A stretch of 64,000 nucleotides of DNA from Ambrosia x helenae. Its lineage: Eukaryota > Streptophyta > Magnoliopsida > Asterales > Asteraceae. This document shows, in pieces, positions 49,480 through 60,847 of the stretch. The DNA is taken from the NCBI GenBank assembly GCA_030844895.1, contig JAUTDX010000158.1:1-64000 (forward strand). Direction: 5' to 3'. Positions within the stretch are counted from its first letter, which is position 1. Every line of letters starts with the position of its first letter. Position numbers and translations under genes: made by a program. The notes beneath the pieces were generated by a model, which was given only the letters and a program-made list of their open reading frames with translations, was not told the DNA's origin and did not search any database.

Positions 49480-50465
49480 GGTTCCTTTTTACATATATAT
49501 GTTTAACATATTAAATCTTTTAAAATAGTTTTTAAATACTAAAAGTGGTTTTTTTTTTAAATTTTACAAAAATCATCATAAGATCTCCAAATGATAAAGT
49601 TCATCATCTAATCTTTAGTTTTTCAAAAATAAATTATTTAATACAAGTTTATTCATTTTTATTTATAAAATTCAATAAAAATATCTAAACGATTTTATTA
49701 AATCTCACAAAAATTTTCCTAAATTTGTATATTCTTAAACATTCCAGAAAATATTTTTATTTCAGAAAAACCATTTGTTTAATATTTTTAATCAATTTTT
49801 GCTAGTTTTAATCATAAATAATTCATAATAAATTCATTTTTCAATATTTTTGCACCAAAAATTTATATAAATTATTTCTATTCATTTGGAACAGAAATAC
49901 AATTTTTAATTCAGAAATTCTTTAATTTTAATATTTTTAAGATATTAAAGTCACATTTTGACAAATTGAAATAATTAGATTAAATATTCTATTTTCAAGA
50001 AAATAATTTTATAAAAATTATTTTTCATACTCAAAACCTTATGTTGTGACTATATTCAACTTAAAATTTACAAAAAGACTTTTATTCATTTATTTATTAA
50101 ATTTCTTATATTTAATAAACAATTTGATTATTAATCAAATAAATGTTTATCCCCAATTCGAAGCCCTAGAAAATACTTATAGACTAGATAGACTTAGACT
50201 TATTTGTTATCATATACAAAGGGTGATACTTGACAACGTTGGATTACACATATTCAATTACACAAGACTTACCACCTTGCTAAGATGAGTATTACTTATC
50301 CCTTTTTTTTTCGCTTTTACAACTTTTGGGGTGATTCATGCACAAGTATACAAAACTTTCATATTCATTTACACATACATTTTTATTCATTTACAATTCA
50401 TATACGTGTCTTGATTATCTTTGTGCTTATGCTTGAACATGAACGTAGCTTACATACAAAATCAT

Positions 50466-50567
50466 ACATACAGACATAACTTATGTTATGGTGCTCTTTA
50501 CATACAGACATAACTTATATTATGGTGCTCTTTACATACAGACATAACTTATGTTATGGTGCTCATT
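50466..50567 (+). repeat. 34-bp minisatellite in element D LTR
   Basis: Three copies of a 34-bp unit beginning ACATACAGACATAACTTATG, followed by two decayed shorter copies. The 3' LTR has only two full copies (55721 and 55755), so one unit was gained or lost after insertion. Confidence 0.85.
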
Positions 50568-51045
50568 TAGACGTAACTTATGTTACGGTGCTCATTTAGA
50601 CATAACTTTGTGTTATGGTGCTCTTTTAGACTCACACGTGTTGAGGTGCTCATTATCAATTTCATTGTACAACTTTACATGTGATCTTTGTCTTGGTTGG
50701 TTACTTGCGTGTTTACATAATGCCTTGGTGATGCTAGACACATGAATTGTACTACTTTTCAAACTTATACTATATGTACAAAACTAAGTAGTACTCACCA
50801 ACATCATATGTTGACAAAATTATTTTCGTGCATGTTTCAGGATAAGCTGCTTGACGCTTCACATAGGACTTTGGACTTAGATTAAATCAATCAATTATCT
50901 TTAATTTTGTTGTTTTGTATTCAATTTCACATGTTGTAAAACAATATTCAATAATCATATATTTACATTTTAGTACCATGAGCTTTTGAACAATCGTCAC
51001 TACGTGGCACCTCGATGATTCCGCCATCGGTTGGGGTGTTACAGA

Positions 51046-51059
51046 TTGGTATCAGAGCC
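51046..51059 (+). other. Element D primer binding site (tRNA-Met type)
   Basis: TTGGTATCAGAGCC, two bases after the 5' LTR, identical to element A. Confidence 0.9.
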
Positions 51060-53628
51060 ATGGTTATAGAGAACTAGGTTATTAGATGAAATGGCCTAGA
51101 CTATGACCGAACATCAACTTTCATGCATAACATTCCTTAGATTTCCATTCCCCTCACTTCCTTCTACTTCCTTCCTCTATCTTTCCCTCCTTCTCTCTCT
51201 CCCTTCTTCTCATCTTTCATCATGGTACATAGAGATGGTGTCTAACAAGGAGTGGAAGGTCTACATCATCATGGAACAGGAGCAGTACCTTTCATGAAGA
51301 CACTCTTAGGCATAATGCCTACTCTTATTTTTGCTCCTTCAAAGTTGATGAACTTTAATGAGTGTGATAAGGACACGTGCAATCTGGAAGGGTGGACGCC
51401 TGTACACTGGGTTTTCTGGCATAGGCAAGCATAGCGCATAAATCCATTTACGGACCTGTTATGCTTACCTGGGGATTCCTGGAGTGAGTGTCCACTTATA
51501 GGCTAAAACATGTCTTCTTTGATCACCATTGGGTTCAATTCCTTTGAAAAGTCAACGTTCTTGTTGGGCTCTACAGCTAGACAAGGGCACTCCAAGCATT
51601 TATGCAAGCTTTTTCAATAATACTCTCTCGATTCATATACAATATTTTGTATATTGCTTACAAGTTCATACTTTCATAACCATCTATGGATTTCACAATC
51701 GCACTTCACCTTACCATCTTAGCCATTTTTTTAAATATTCAACACCCTACCCAAATCATATTATTTCATTTCTCCACATGTTATTTATTTTGAAAACTAT
51801 AACCTCATACTTTAGCACAAACTAAAGATTTCTAAAACTTGTTGTATTACCTAGTAACTTTACAAAGTACATATTTTCCTCGAACTTAAATTCAATTGAT
51901 TATTTATTGACGTAACAAACGATTTTCTATATAATGTTAATAGAACCTTGATCTTCAAAACCTAATGTCATGTTTGAAATCTCCAACTAACAGGAATATT
52001 TTAATCAAAGCCTACTTAGCTTGTACTATTTAACAACTTTTGCCTTATGTACAAAACCAAATTTTGAAAATAATTTTTCATAGGAATAATATCTAGTCTC
52101 TAGATTCTCCATCGACACTCACTCATTTTCAACTTGTTCAAATTTTTACAATATTTGGCATATACCACAATCATGTTTTCTTATACACTTGATTATAACC
52201 TTTGATCCAAATCCCAAAATTTACACTGCTACATAATCTCCTTACTATAAAATAAACTCTTTATCAACTATCTTCACATTCTCTCACAACCTTGATTCTG
52301 CTTCAAGATTTTTCATCATCCTCTCAAGAACTAAATTCATATTCTTCACCTTCTCACACATGAGCTAGTTACCCATGATAATCAAACTACTAAAAACCTA
52401 ATACTTGATTCTACAGGATTTTTTTTTCCAAAACATCATTGATTGTGAAACTTGATTTGACTATTCACTGGACATTTAATTATTCATGATACTCGTGTTT
52501 TCATTTTCTTGATCTTATTATCATTTTGTACCCAATTATGTCATACTCATAGGCATATAACATCTAGAAATTTCCTTGCATACTATTGTGTACGTACACC
52601 GATTGGAAATTTATCATATTCGATTACGTTTATTTTATATCGTATAAGTTTCAGACTCTACCTTACATTTTATTGAAACATTTGGACTTGATTTCCATGA
52701 AAATCAACCTACTAAAAAACTTAATACTTGATCCTACGGGGCTTTTCTAAAAACATCATTGTTTGTTATATGAAACTTGAATTTTTCCTTTAATTTGACA
52801 ATCTATTGAACATTTAGTTATTCATGATACTCGTAATCTATTTCTATAGGCCACTAAGATAACACTTACACTTAATGGTTGCAGTACTTACAAACTTGCT
52901 TGCACGTGTGTATTATCCACGCAACTCTGATGAACTTTTCATTTAAAGGGCTCCTCGGACGAGTGGTAGCCCATACTTAAATACAGTTATGCTTACAAGT
53001 CATTGCAAACCAATGCATTTGACCTCATTATTACATGGCCACATTTCATTGATAATATCTCATTGTAACTCAACGTGTTTGTTGTGTCATCTTCTTGTGA
53101 AACTTATTTGCTGAAATGTGTGTTAGATTAGGATCATAGAAGGACATAAAACCCTAATGTAAGGTAAATTGATGATTCCGGTCCGGAACGTAATCATGAA
53201 TTTACAGGTACGTTAGGGTAGTGTGAAATTCTATTAGAGTTGTTGGTAGGCGTCCAGTACGTTTTCAAGGTATCAAAGGTGTGGTGGGTTAGCTGCGGTA
53301 CACCCTGTATACAAACACTAATGATGCATTGAAAGTGAAACTACAAGTCGGACCAGGAACAAACTCTAGTTACTTGGTAGTTCATTTAGTCTTTTTGTAG
53401 TCAATCAACTCATGCAATTATTTTAGGAGTCCTAAAACTTGAAGTTTAGTGTTTACTAGATTCTTATTCTCCTTATTATTCAAGACGAACCTAATCCAAT
53501 CCTTAACTCACATCTCTCGAAACAATTCACTCTGTTACCTATAAATTTACGTCGTGCCTTAACTCAAATTTTCCAAACCACAGTTATCTTAATTTTTACC
53601 CAAGCATCCGTAACCCTATGTTTCTAAT
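51060..53628 (+). other. Element D non-coding interior
   Basis: No gag, protease, RT or integrase motif in any frame; ORFs are under 100 codons and look random. Conserved blocks: 51370-51510 matches the element A leader, and 53128-53240 matches the element A 3' region. The middle (about 51600-52850) is AT-rich and has diverged copies of a short segment (e.g. AACCTACTAAAAA-type at 52386 and 52710). Confidence 0.8.
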
Positions 53629-53663
53629 AACTTCGGGACAAAGTTTCTAAAAGTAGGGGATGC
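53629..53663 (+). other. Element D hairpin and polypurine tract
   Basis: AACTTCGGGACAAAGTT (53629-53645), the same hairpin as in A and C with one mismatch, then CTAAAAGTAGGGGATGC next to the 3' LTR. Confidence 0.8.
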
Positions 53664-56263
53664 TGTGACATCCGTCACTTTTTATTTTTATATAATAATA
53701 ATAATAATAATAATAATATTAATAATATTAATAAAAAAAATTCAGATTATAATATAGATATATGTAGTCTTTTTATCAAACAACTAAACCATCCTTAACC
53801 AAACTAACCCACCCTTTTACTTTTTCTTTTGAAGTCCAACATCCAAACCCAACCTCTCCTTAAAATTCTCGGCCCAAAACTCTTAATCCAGCTCAAACCA
53901 CAGCCCGATAAAAAGAAGACCCGGCCCAAGATGATCCTTCTTCTCCACTGCTGCTCCATTCACGCAGGTATGAGGGTTAACTCGGTCAACCTCTTTGACC
54001 ACAATAATTGATGGATAAATGGAAACCATGCTTAAATTAGTCGACTCGGTTCTGATCAACACATCACACGCGCTTATTATCGCAATAACAGCTCACAATG
54101 AGCCAGAAATAGCTCGACATTGACCATGATTGACAAATCAATTCAACCTTCCATTTCTACGTTTTCCTATAAATTGAACAAAGATTAACAGTCCATAGAT
54201 GCCGAAAAACAAATCCCCACTCTCACATTCTTCTGATATTATCTCGTTCGTGTTCAATCAAAAGAGTTTGACTTTCCAGTTGACCGAGCTATATACACGA
54301 TTCCTTATTGTAAGTTTCGTTTTTCTTGGTGGGTTTTGTTAATCGGATGTACACGAGCAATAGCCCCAACATTTCAGGGGCTATTGCTTGTTAAATCTGC
54401 CAATTGATGAAGCTAGGGCTTGCAAATGTGTATTTGGGGAAGACAACTATTACGCGAACCTTTATAAACTTTTCAAAATGAAATTGTCAACCAACTGATC
54501 CACACATCAGTTGGTTAAGTCTGATGTCGTTTACCCAAACCACGCGGGTTCGAATCCCGCATCAAACCTTTTCAATTCTTTTCTTTTAAATCAATTTCTA
54601 AGTGAGTATATAATTATAATAATCTGGAATCAATTCGTTCTCAGGGTGTGGCTCAGTTGGTGGCCACGCTTGTGATAAAGCTTGAACCGGCCAGAGGCCC
54701 GGGTTCGATTCCCATAACCAACAACCATTTTTGGTTCCTTTTTACATATATATGTTTAACATATTAAATCTTTTAAAATAGTTTTTAAATACTAAAAGTG
54801 TTTTTTTTTTTAAAATTTTACAAAAATCATCATAAGATCTCCAAATGATAAAGTTCATCATCTAATCTTTAGTTTTTCAAAAATAAATTATTTAATACAA
54901 GTTTATTCATTTTTATTTATAAAATTCAATAAAAATATCTAAACGATTTTATTAAATCTCACAAAAATTTTCCTAAATTTGTATATTCTTAAACATTCCA
55001 GAAAATATTTTTATTTCAGAAAAACCGTTTGTTTATTATTTTTAATCAATTTTTGTTAGTTTTAATCATAAATAATTCATAATAAATTCATTTTTCAATA
55101 TTTTTGCACCAAAAATTTATATAAATTATTTCTATTCATTTGGAACAGAAATATAATTTTTAATTCAGAAATTCTTTAATTTTAATATTTTTAAGATATT
55201 AAAGTCACATTTTGACAAATTGAAATAATTAGATTAAATATTCTATTTTCAAGAAAATAATTTTATAAAAATTATTTTTCATACTCAAAACCTTATGTTG
55301 TGACTATATTCAACTTAAAATTTACAAAAAGACTTTTATTCATTTATTTATTAAATTTCTTATATTTAATAAACAATTTGATTATTAATCAAATAAATGT
55401 TTATCCCCAATTCGAAGCCCTAGAAAATACTTATAGACTAGATAGACTTAGACTTATTTGTTATCATATACATAGGGTGATACTTGACAACGTTGGATTA
55501 CACATATTCAATTACACAAGACTTACCACCTTGCTAAGGTGAGTATTACTTATCCCCTTTTTTTTTCGCTTTTACAACTTTTGGGGTGATTCATGCACAA
55601 GTATACAAAACTTTCATATTCATTTACACATACATTTTTATTCATTTACAATTCATATACGTGTCTTGATTATCTTTGTGCTTATGCTTGAACATGAACG
55701 TAGCTTACATACAAAATCATACATACAGACATAACTTATGTTATGGTGCTCTTTACATACAGACATAACTTATGTTATGGTGCTCATTTAGACGTAACTT
55801 ATGTTACGGTGCTCATTTAGACATAACTTTGTGTTATGGTGCTCTTTTAGACTCACACGTGTTGAGGTGCTCATTATCAATTTCATTGTACAACTTTACA
55901 TGTGATCTTTGTCTTGTTTGGTTACTTGCGTGTTTACATAATGCCTTGGTGATGCTAGACACATGAATTGTACTACTTTTCAAACTTATACTATATGTAC
56001 AAAACTAAGTAGTACTCACCAACATCATATGTTGACAAAATTATTTTCGTGCATGTTTCAGGATAAGCTGCTTGACGCTTCACATAGGACTTTGGACTTA
56101 GATTAAATCAATCAATTATCTTTAATTTTGTTGTTTTGTATTCAATTCACATGTTGTAAAACAATATTCAATAATCATGTATTTACATTTTAGTACCATG
56201 AGCTTTTGAACAATCGTCACTACGTGGCACCTCGATGATTCCGCCATCGGTTGGGGTGTTACA
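53664..56263 (+). repeat. Element D 3' LTR
   Basis: TGTGACATCC...GGTTGGGGTGTTACA. Near-identical to 48402-51043 apart from the 34-bp copy number, microsatellite length at the start and scattered single changes. Confidence 0.95.
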
Positions 56264-56618
56264 TAACACGTGTTTGATTTGGTTAATTTTGGTAGATTGG
56301 TGTCACAGTTGACTTTCCTAGTCAACTGTGAAGATTATATAATTATAATATGTTGGGATTTAAGCCAAGTGTGTGTGTAGACCAGATGGTTGTGATGTTG
56401 AATGTGTTTGACCCGGCTTGGGCGCGGGTTCGATTCCCGGCCCAAGCACTTTATTTTTTGACAATTATCCAACATATATATGCATATTATATATAAGTAA
56501 TATTGTATTAGGGTTCCAAATGCATCACAATAATAATTAAAAAGTGAATAATAATAATGAAACTTGACGTTTTATTCAAAATAATTGTAACGTACAAGTA
56601 TTAATGCGTAATGTTACA
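56264..56618 (-). repeat. Element C 5' LTR, remaining piece
   Basis: Begins with the TAACA duplication of element D and ends GCGTAATGTTACA at 56618, where element B pol resumes. It includes the antisense tRNA-like module (56386-56459). Confidence 0.93.
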
Positions 56619-58294
56619 GATTTGGACGCGTAGTTTGATAAAAACCTGTTCAAAGCTACAAGTCGTCCCATCAGAGTTTGTACTTCTTTGACTGAAGATG
56701 GGGACGGCATCCGCTCGATTGCCTGAACTTTATCTAGGTTGGGACGAAAACCGTCTTTTGTTACGACGACTCCGAGGAATTTTCCCTCTTCCATCCCAAA
56801 GGAACATTTTCCCGGGTTAAGTTTCATTCGCACACTGCGCAACTGATCAAAGGTCTTTTGGATGTCAAGTAACATCTGGTCCTCTTCTCTGCTTTTTATC
56901 ACCAGGTCATCCACGTACACTTCTAAATTTACACCGATTTGTTTTACAAATGCGGTATCCATTAAGCGTTGATATGTTGCCCCTGCGTTCTTTAGCCCAA
57001 ACGGCATTTTGGTGTAGCAGAAGGTGCCCATGTCTGTGCGGAATATTGTCTTATCTTCGTCTTCTTTGGCCATCTGGATTTGATGATAGCCCTTATAAGC
57101 GTCCAAGAAGCATTTGAACCTGTAAGGTGCCAAGGAATCGACTTTCAGGTCAATTTTGGGTAATGGGTAACAATCTTTTGGACAAGCCTTGTTTAAGTCT
57201 TTGTAATCGACACACATGCGCCAGGTGCCGTTGGACTTTCCTACCATAACTGGGTTTGCCACCCAAGTTTGATATTTGCTCTTGCGCAGAATTTCGGCCT
57301 TCAAGAGTTCCATCACTTGTTCATTCATCGCCTTTGTTTTCTCTGGCCCCATGCTGCGCTTTTTCTGGGCGATTGGCTTGGCATTTTTGTAGACGTTGAG
57401 CTTGTGCTCTGCGATGTGTCTCGGGACACCAACCATGTCTGATGGTTTGAAAGCGAAGATATCCATGTTCTTCGTTAGCAACTGCTTTAAGTGAGTGCGA
57501 ATGGGGTCAGAAATTTCATGGCCGATGACAACTGCCTGTTCCGGGAATATAGGGTTAATGACCCATTTTTCCGGTTCGATTCTGACAGTTGGTTTTATTT
57601 GCTTTGAAGGCCTCGGCGCTTCTGTTGTATGACATGTTTTGTTTCCGCGGATGAATGCGACTCCTGTTCGCGTAGGGAAACCTGCCATCTGATGTGGCGT
57701 AGATGCGTTGCAGTTGAATTTTGCCAATCCTTCTCGTCCCAGTAGGATATCATGTGAAGAGTTAACGAGGAGCACTGTAAAGTCGCACGTTTTGGTGCGC
57801 GAGTGCTTTCCATCTGAGAGTGTTACTGGGAAAGTGAGCGTACCCAGTGGGTAGACTGTTTCATGGATAAATCCTGAGATTGGTTCTGTTGTTGGTGTTA
57901 TTCTTCTTTTGACATCATCGTCCAGCTGGTCGAAACATTGCTGGTACATGGTATCAGTGCTGCTGCCATTATCCAAGAACATATATCGTGTTCGATAATG
58001 GCCAACAACCCATGTGATGATCAATGGAGCTGTGGACGAAGCCCCGCCTTTTACTCTTGGCATAATCACTTGTTCTTCTTTCCATGAATCGTCTCTTGCC
58101 TCCATAAAGGTGCGCTTATGGCTTGCGTTTCTATGGGTCATGTTGCATGTATTGCGCGAAGCGCTATACACGTGATGCGCATTGAGATTGCGTATCTTTT
58201 TCTGAGAGGGTTCGCCTCCTTCTGTGTTGTCTCTCTGCTTTCTTCTCATGTTTTTCACGAGGTGCGTTTACTGCCCTGACTTTATGGCGTTTTC
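56619..58294 (-). pseudogene. Element B pol, protease and reverse transcriptase part
   Basis: Minus strand. Protease with FLDNGSSTDTMY (DNGSS in the active-site position) and HDILLGREGL. Reverse transcriptase with WRMCVDYKDLNKACPKD, the FLDAYKGYHQI block, MPFGLKNAGATYQRLM and the catalytic YVDDLVIKS (about 56910). The frame runs open for 560 codons from the start of this block, then ends in element C LTR sequence. Upstream, the join to gag is broken by a stop at 58295 and a TAA near 58268. The connection-domain and first RNase H region that should follow are absent on both sides of element C. Confidence 0.92.
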
Positions 58295-59780
58295 AATTCT
58301 CCATCCTCAAGCTGTAACAGTTGTCTGTCATATGGCCGTGGTCTTCGTGATACTCACAGTATTTTGATCTGTCCACATTCCGCCTGTCACCACAGAGTTC
58401 TTGTGGTTTTGGAAATTGAATCTGTTCAGTTTTTAGCACCTCAGATGGCATTTTGGACAGTGGTGTCCATTCGTAATTCTTCTTCGAGTGTCCTTTATGA
58501 TCACGGGACCCTCTTGAGCTGAGCATGTTTCTTGCGCCTTGTGCGGAGGAATATTTTCCTTCCTACGTTGTGCCTGAAATTCTTGACCAGACAGACTGTT
58601 TGCCTTTCCCTCTGTTGTTTGATGATGGATGGTGACTGCTACTTTGGTGCGCGTTTTTGTTGCGATGGAAAGATCGTTCGGAAGACACATACACTTTAGC
58701 AGCTTCAATCACTTCATCCCAAGCTTGTGGCACGCCATCTTTTCCAGTTAGGCATTTCATCAGATCGTCATTTCTTACCCCGTGTATGAATGCTGCGCGG
58801 GTAAGTTCTTCTCCGCATCCTAGTTGAAGGGCTTCCTTGTTATACCTGATGATGTAATCTTCTAGAGATTCATTCTCGTGGCGCGTACACAAGAGAATGT
58901 GTGCCTTGTCTTTCTTGTGTTTGCGCAGATGTGAGAAGTGATTCTTGAATTTTCTTATTAAATCATCGAAGTCCACCAGACTTCCTACAGGCAGGCTTTC
59001 ATACCATACTCTGGCTGCCCCTATTAATGTTTGTACGAACAGGTGGCACCAGGCTTGGACCGGCCACACCTTGGAGCTGCCTGCGCAATCAAAAGCATGC
59101 AGGTGATCGTCTGGATCGCGCAAACCATCGTATTTCCCGATGGTGCTTGGTAGCTTGCACTCTTGGGGCATTGGTGCTAGTGCAATGCGTGCACAGAATT
59201 TTGATCTTTCGGCGAAAGTCTTCGGTCTGTATGGCTTGTAGAGGTCATCATCCTTGGGTGCCAGACTGTTGGCAATAGATTTGGAATTCTGTTTTTTATT
59301 AGAATCATGATGCACCTCGTTTTCTGATTCGTAGCCGTCTGGTTCATCGTTCAGGTTGACGGGGTCCTGGCCGTGAGTATTTCTACCACGGCCTCCACCA
59401 CATACTGCCTGACGAGGTCCCTTAGCATGACGAACATTTTTGTTTTTACGAGGAGATTCTGAGTCTTCCTCGCTTGTATCGAAACTTAACGCCTTTTGGA
59501 TGTTGAGTTTAGCTTGATTCATTACCATTTTCTGATATTCAGCAATCGTCTTTGAATTTTGCTGAGCAAACCATTCGTCCGGGTCAACCGGAGATAGGTT
59601 ATCTTGTTTCTTCTTACCTCCAGCAGATCCTCCCTTGTTTGGGTGGAACTGGAATGTCGAAGCCGGTTGCTTCTGAGCCACATTCTTCGTGATGGTATTT
59701 GGTGTAACGTCCTGGATTTCATCGTTGATTGTGGCATCTACTTCAGCATTGTTATTGTTTGCATCCTTTGAAAAAGCCAT
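58293..59780 (-). pseudogene. Element B gag (broken)
   Basis: The ATG at 59780 begins MAFSKDANNNN. A charged N-terminal region is followed by the gag domain (LIGAARVWYESLP, FKNHFSHLRKHKKDKAH, ESLEDYIIRYNKEA) and a zinc-knuckle-like CEYHEDHGHMTDNC near the C-terminus, typical of Tat elements. Frameshifts near 58565 and 58500 divide it into three frames. Gag would form the particle that packages the RNA. Confidence 0.9.
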
Positions 59781-59808
59781 GTTGCTAGTTTGAAAGATTT
59801 GTTAGAAC

Positions 59809-59826
59809 CGTAACGGATGGCGCCAA
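59809..59826 (-). other. Element B primer binding site (TGGCGCC type)
   Basis: Complement reads TTGGCGCCATCCGTTACGG directly inside the 5' LTR. TGGCGCC primer sites are usual in Tat/Athila-type elements. Confidence 0.75.
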
Positions 59827-60403
59827 TGAAGAAACAAATAGTCTCACCACCGGTTAAGGATGATAAGATTATGAGTTACTACAGGGTTGATCCTTCACTA
59901 ACAGCTATGGATTGGAGGAACCTGCAAACAAGAGTGAATATGTGGGTGTGGAGACGACTACACAAGGTAGTAGTTTATAACAAAAACGGGGGTGAATGGG
60001 GATACTATCAAGTGTGATAGCTCTCCAGGTCAGTAGAAAGTGTCCTCTCCTATTGGGGGTGTAACCCCTTTTATAGGAGAGTCCGTATGCCACCATTACC
60101 CAAGTCCTAACCGTGGTTAGGTTGTCTCCATCACCCTTAGTTGTGTTAGTGTGATGAAATAAGGAAAGCTAAATATTAGGGAATGATGGAACATTGTACC
60201 GCCTTTAATGCTGAGGTTACGTGATTTATGCATGGCTGTTGACCATGCATGATACTCGCCTTGACCGAGTCTTGACCGAGCCTTGACTATTGACCGGTCA
60301 TTAATGTGTTTTGACCGCTTCTTGCGCGTAGCTTTTGTCCGCGCGGTGATGTTGTGCCGGGTTTGGGTATGCGGAGTGGTGTATTCAGTGCCCAATCCCA
60401 TCA
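59827..60403 (-). repeat. Element B 5' LTR
   Basis: 577 bp, followed by the GACAC target duplication (60404-60408). Nearly identical to 31061-31637. Confidence 0.95.
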
Positions 60404-60847
60404 GACACCCTATCATATGTTACCACAAGGGGTACTTCATAAACAAATAGCTTTATGTCAAATCAAATCTAAAAAAGGTGATAGATGTCATAATCTATTA
60501 AAATATCTTTTTATGTTTATTGTACTTGTGATATTAAAATATCTATTTTTTTAATTTGGCTTTTATTTTGAACTAATCCTTCTTGTACATTTAGTATTAT
60601 AATAAGCCTTTTTAAAGTTTTGATTTCCAGCAGTTGACATGATACCGTGTGCAACATATCCACTAATAAGGTTAATATAAACCTTCATTGACAATCTAGT
60701 TTGATTACATACGTTGTCAAGACCAAGCAAAGACCCGGGGGCTACCTTACATATTTTGTCACAACACAGTTTCTGATCCTGATATGACTAATTAAACCTA
60801 CATCTAGGTTACCAAAATAAACATTGTTGTTCTGGATAATAAACCAA
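60404..60847. repeat. End of the tandem array beyond element B
   Basis: Continues the unit broken at 31060 (GACACCCTATCATATGTTACC...). With 30804-31060 it makes a unit of about 700 bp. It ends at AATAAACCAAT where the next TIR element begins. Confidence 0.92.

Larger units (their letters stand above)
48402..51043 (+). repeat. Element D 5' LTR
   Basis: TATA box at 48915-48921, tRNA-like modules at 49240-49319 and 49391-49479, and three copies of a 34-bp unit at 50466-50567 where the 3' LTR has two. Otherwise nearly identical to 53664-56263. Confidence 0.95.
48402..56263 (+). mobile_element. Element D: non-coding long-LTR retrotransposon in the LTR of C
   Basis: LTRs of 2,642 and 2,600 bp (TGTGACATCC...GTGTTACA), flanked by the exact duplication TAACA (48397-48401 and 56264-56268). 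It has a primer site and polypurine tract, but the 2.6-kb interior has no gag or pol, like a LARD-type element. Its LTR ends match the solo LTR at 9267-12083, and its leader and 3' segment match element A. It is the innermost and youngest insertion of the nest. Confidence 0.95.
38301..56618 (-). mobile_element. Element C: Tekay-like chromovirus inside element B pol
   Basis: Long LTRs (38301-40890 and the split 46144-48401 plus 56264-56618), tRNA-Met primer site (46128-46142), gag, pro-pol and polypurine tract, all on the minus strand. The pol C-terminus ([15 protein letters not shown]) looks like a chromodomain-type tail, hence Tekay/Del chromovirus. The 3' LTR lacks its last 24 bp and no target duplication is seen, because a deletion removed that border together with part of element B. 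About 10.5 kb without element D. Confidence 0.93.
31061..60403 (-). mobile_element. Element B: Tat-lineage Ty3/gypsy retrotransposon
   Basis: 577-bp LTRs (31061-31637 and 59827-60403) with the exact target duplication GACAC (31056-31060 and 60404-60408). On the minus strand the order is LTR, primer site, gag, protease, reverse transcriptase, [element C plus a deletion], RNase H, integrase, antisense genes, polypurine tract, LTR. The RNase H just before integrase and the long 3' region with antisense ORFs are marks of the Tat (Ogre/Retand-type) lineage. The LTRs differ at only about four sites, so B is young. C and D inserted after it. Confidence 0.95.
16171..60847 (+). mobile_element. Mutator/FAR1-type transposon, broken by nested insertions
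   Basis: The left part (16171-20210) carries a FAR1-type transposase pseudogene. The right part (27763-31060 and 60404-60847) is non-coding and rich in CTAACACATGT-type motifs, which also fill the transposase introns; that shared motif is why I join them. Elements A and B, each with its own target duplication, account for the gaps. The left end carries a conserved-looking terminal stretch (GTATATAGAGAAAACCCTC at about 16187-16205). I could not find its inverted partner, so the right border is a guess. Confidence 0.45.

Noticed and set aside
20211..60403. Endogenous pararetrovirus or other integrated virus
   Set aside because: All RT-bearing segments have LTRs, primer sites, integrase and target duplications of gypsy retrotransposons. 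No movement protein or viral coat protein was seen.
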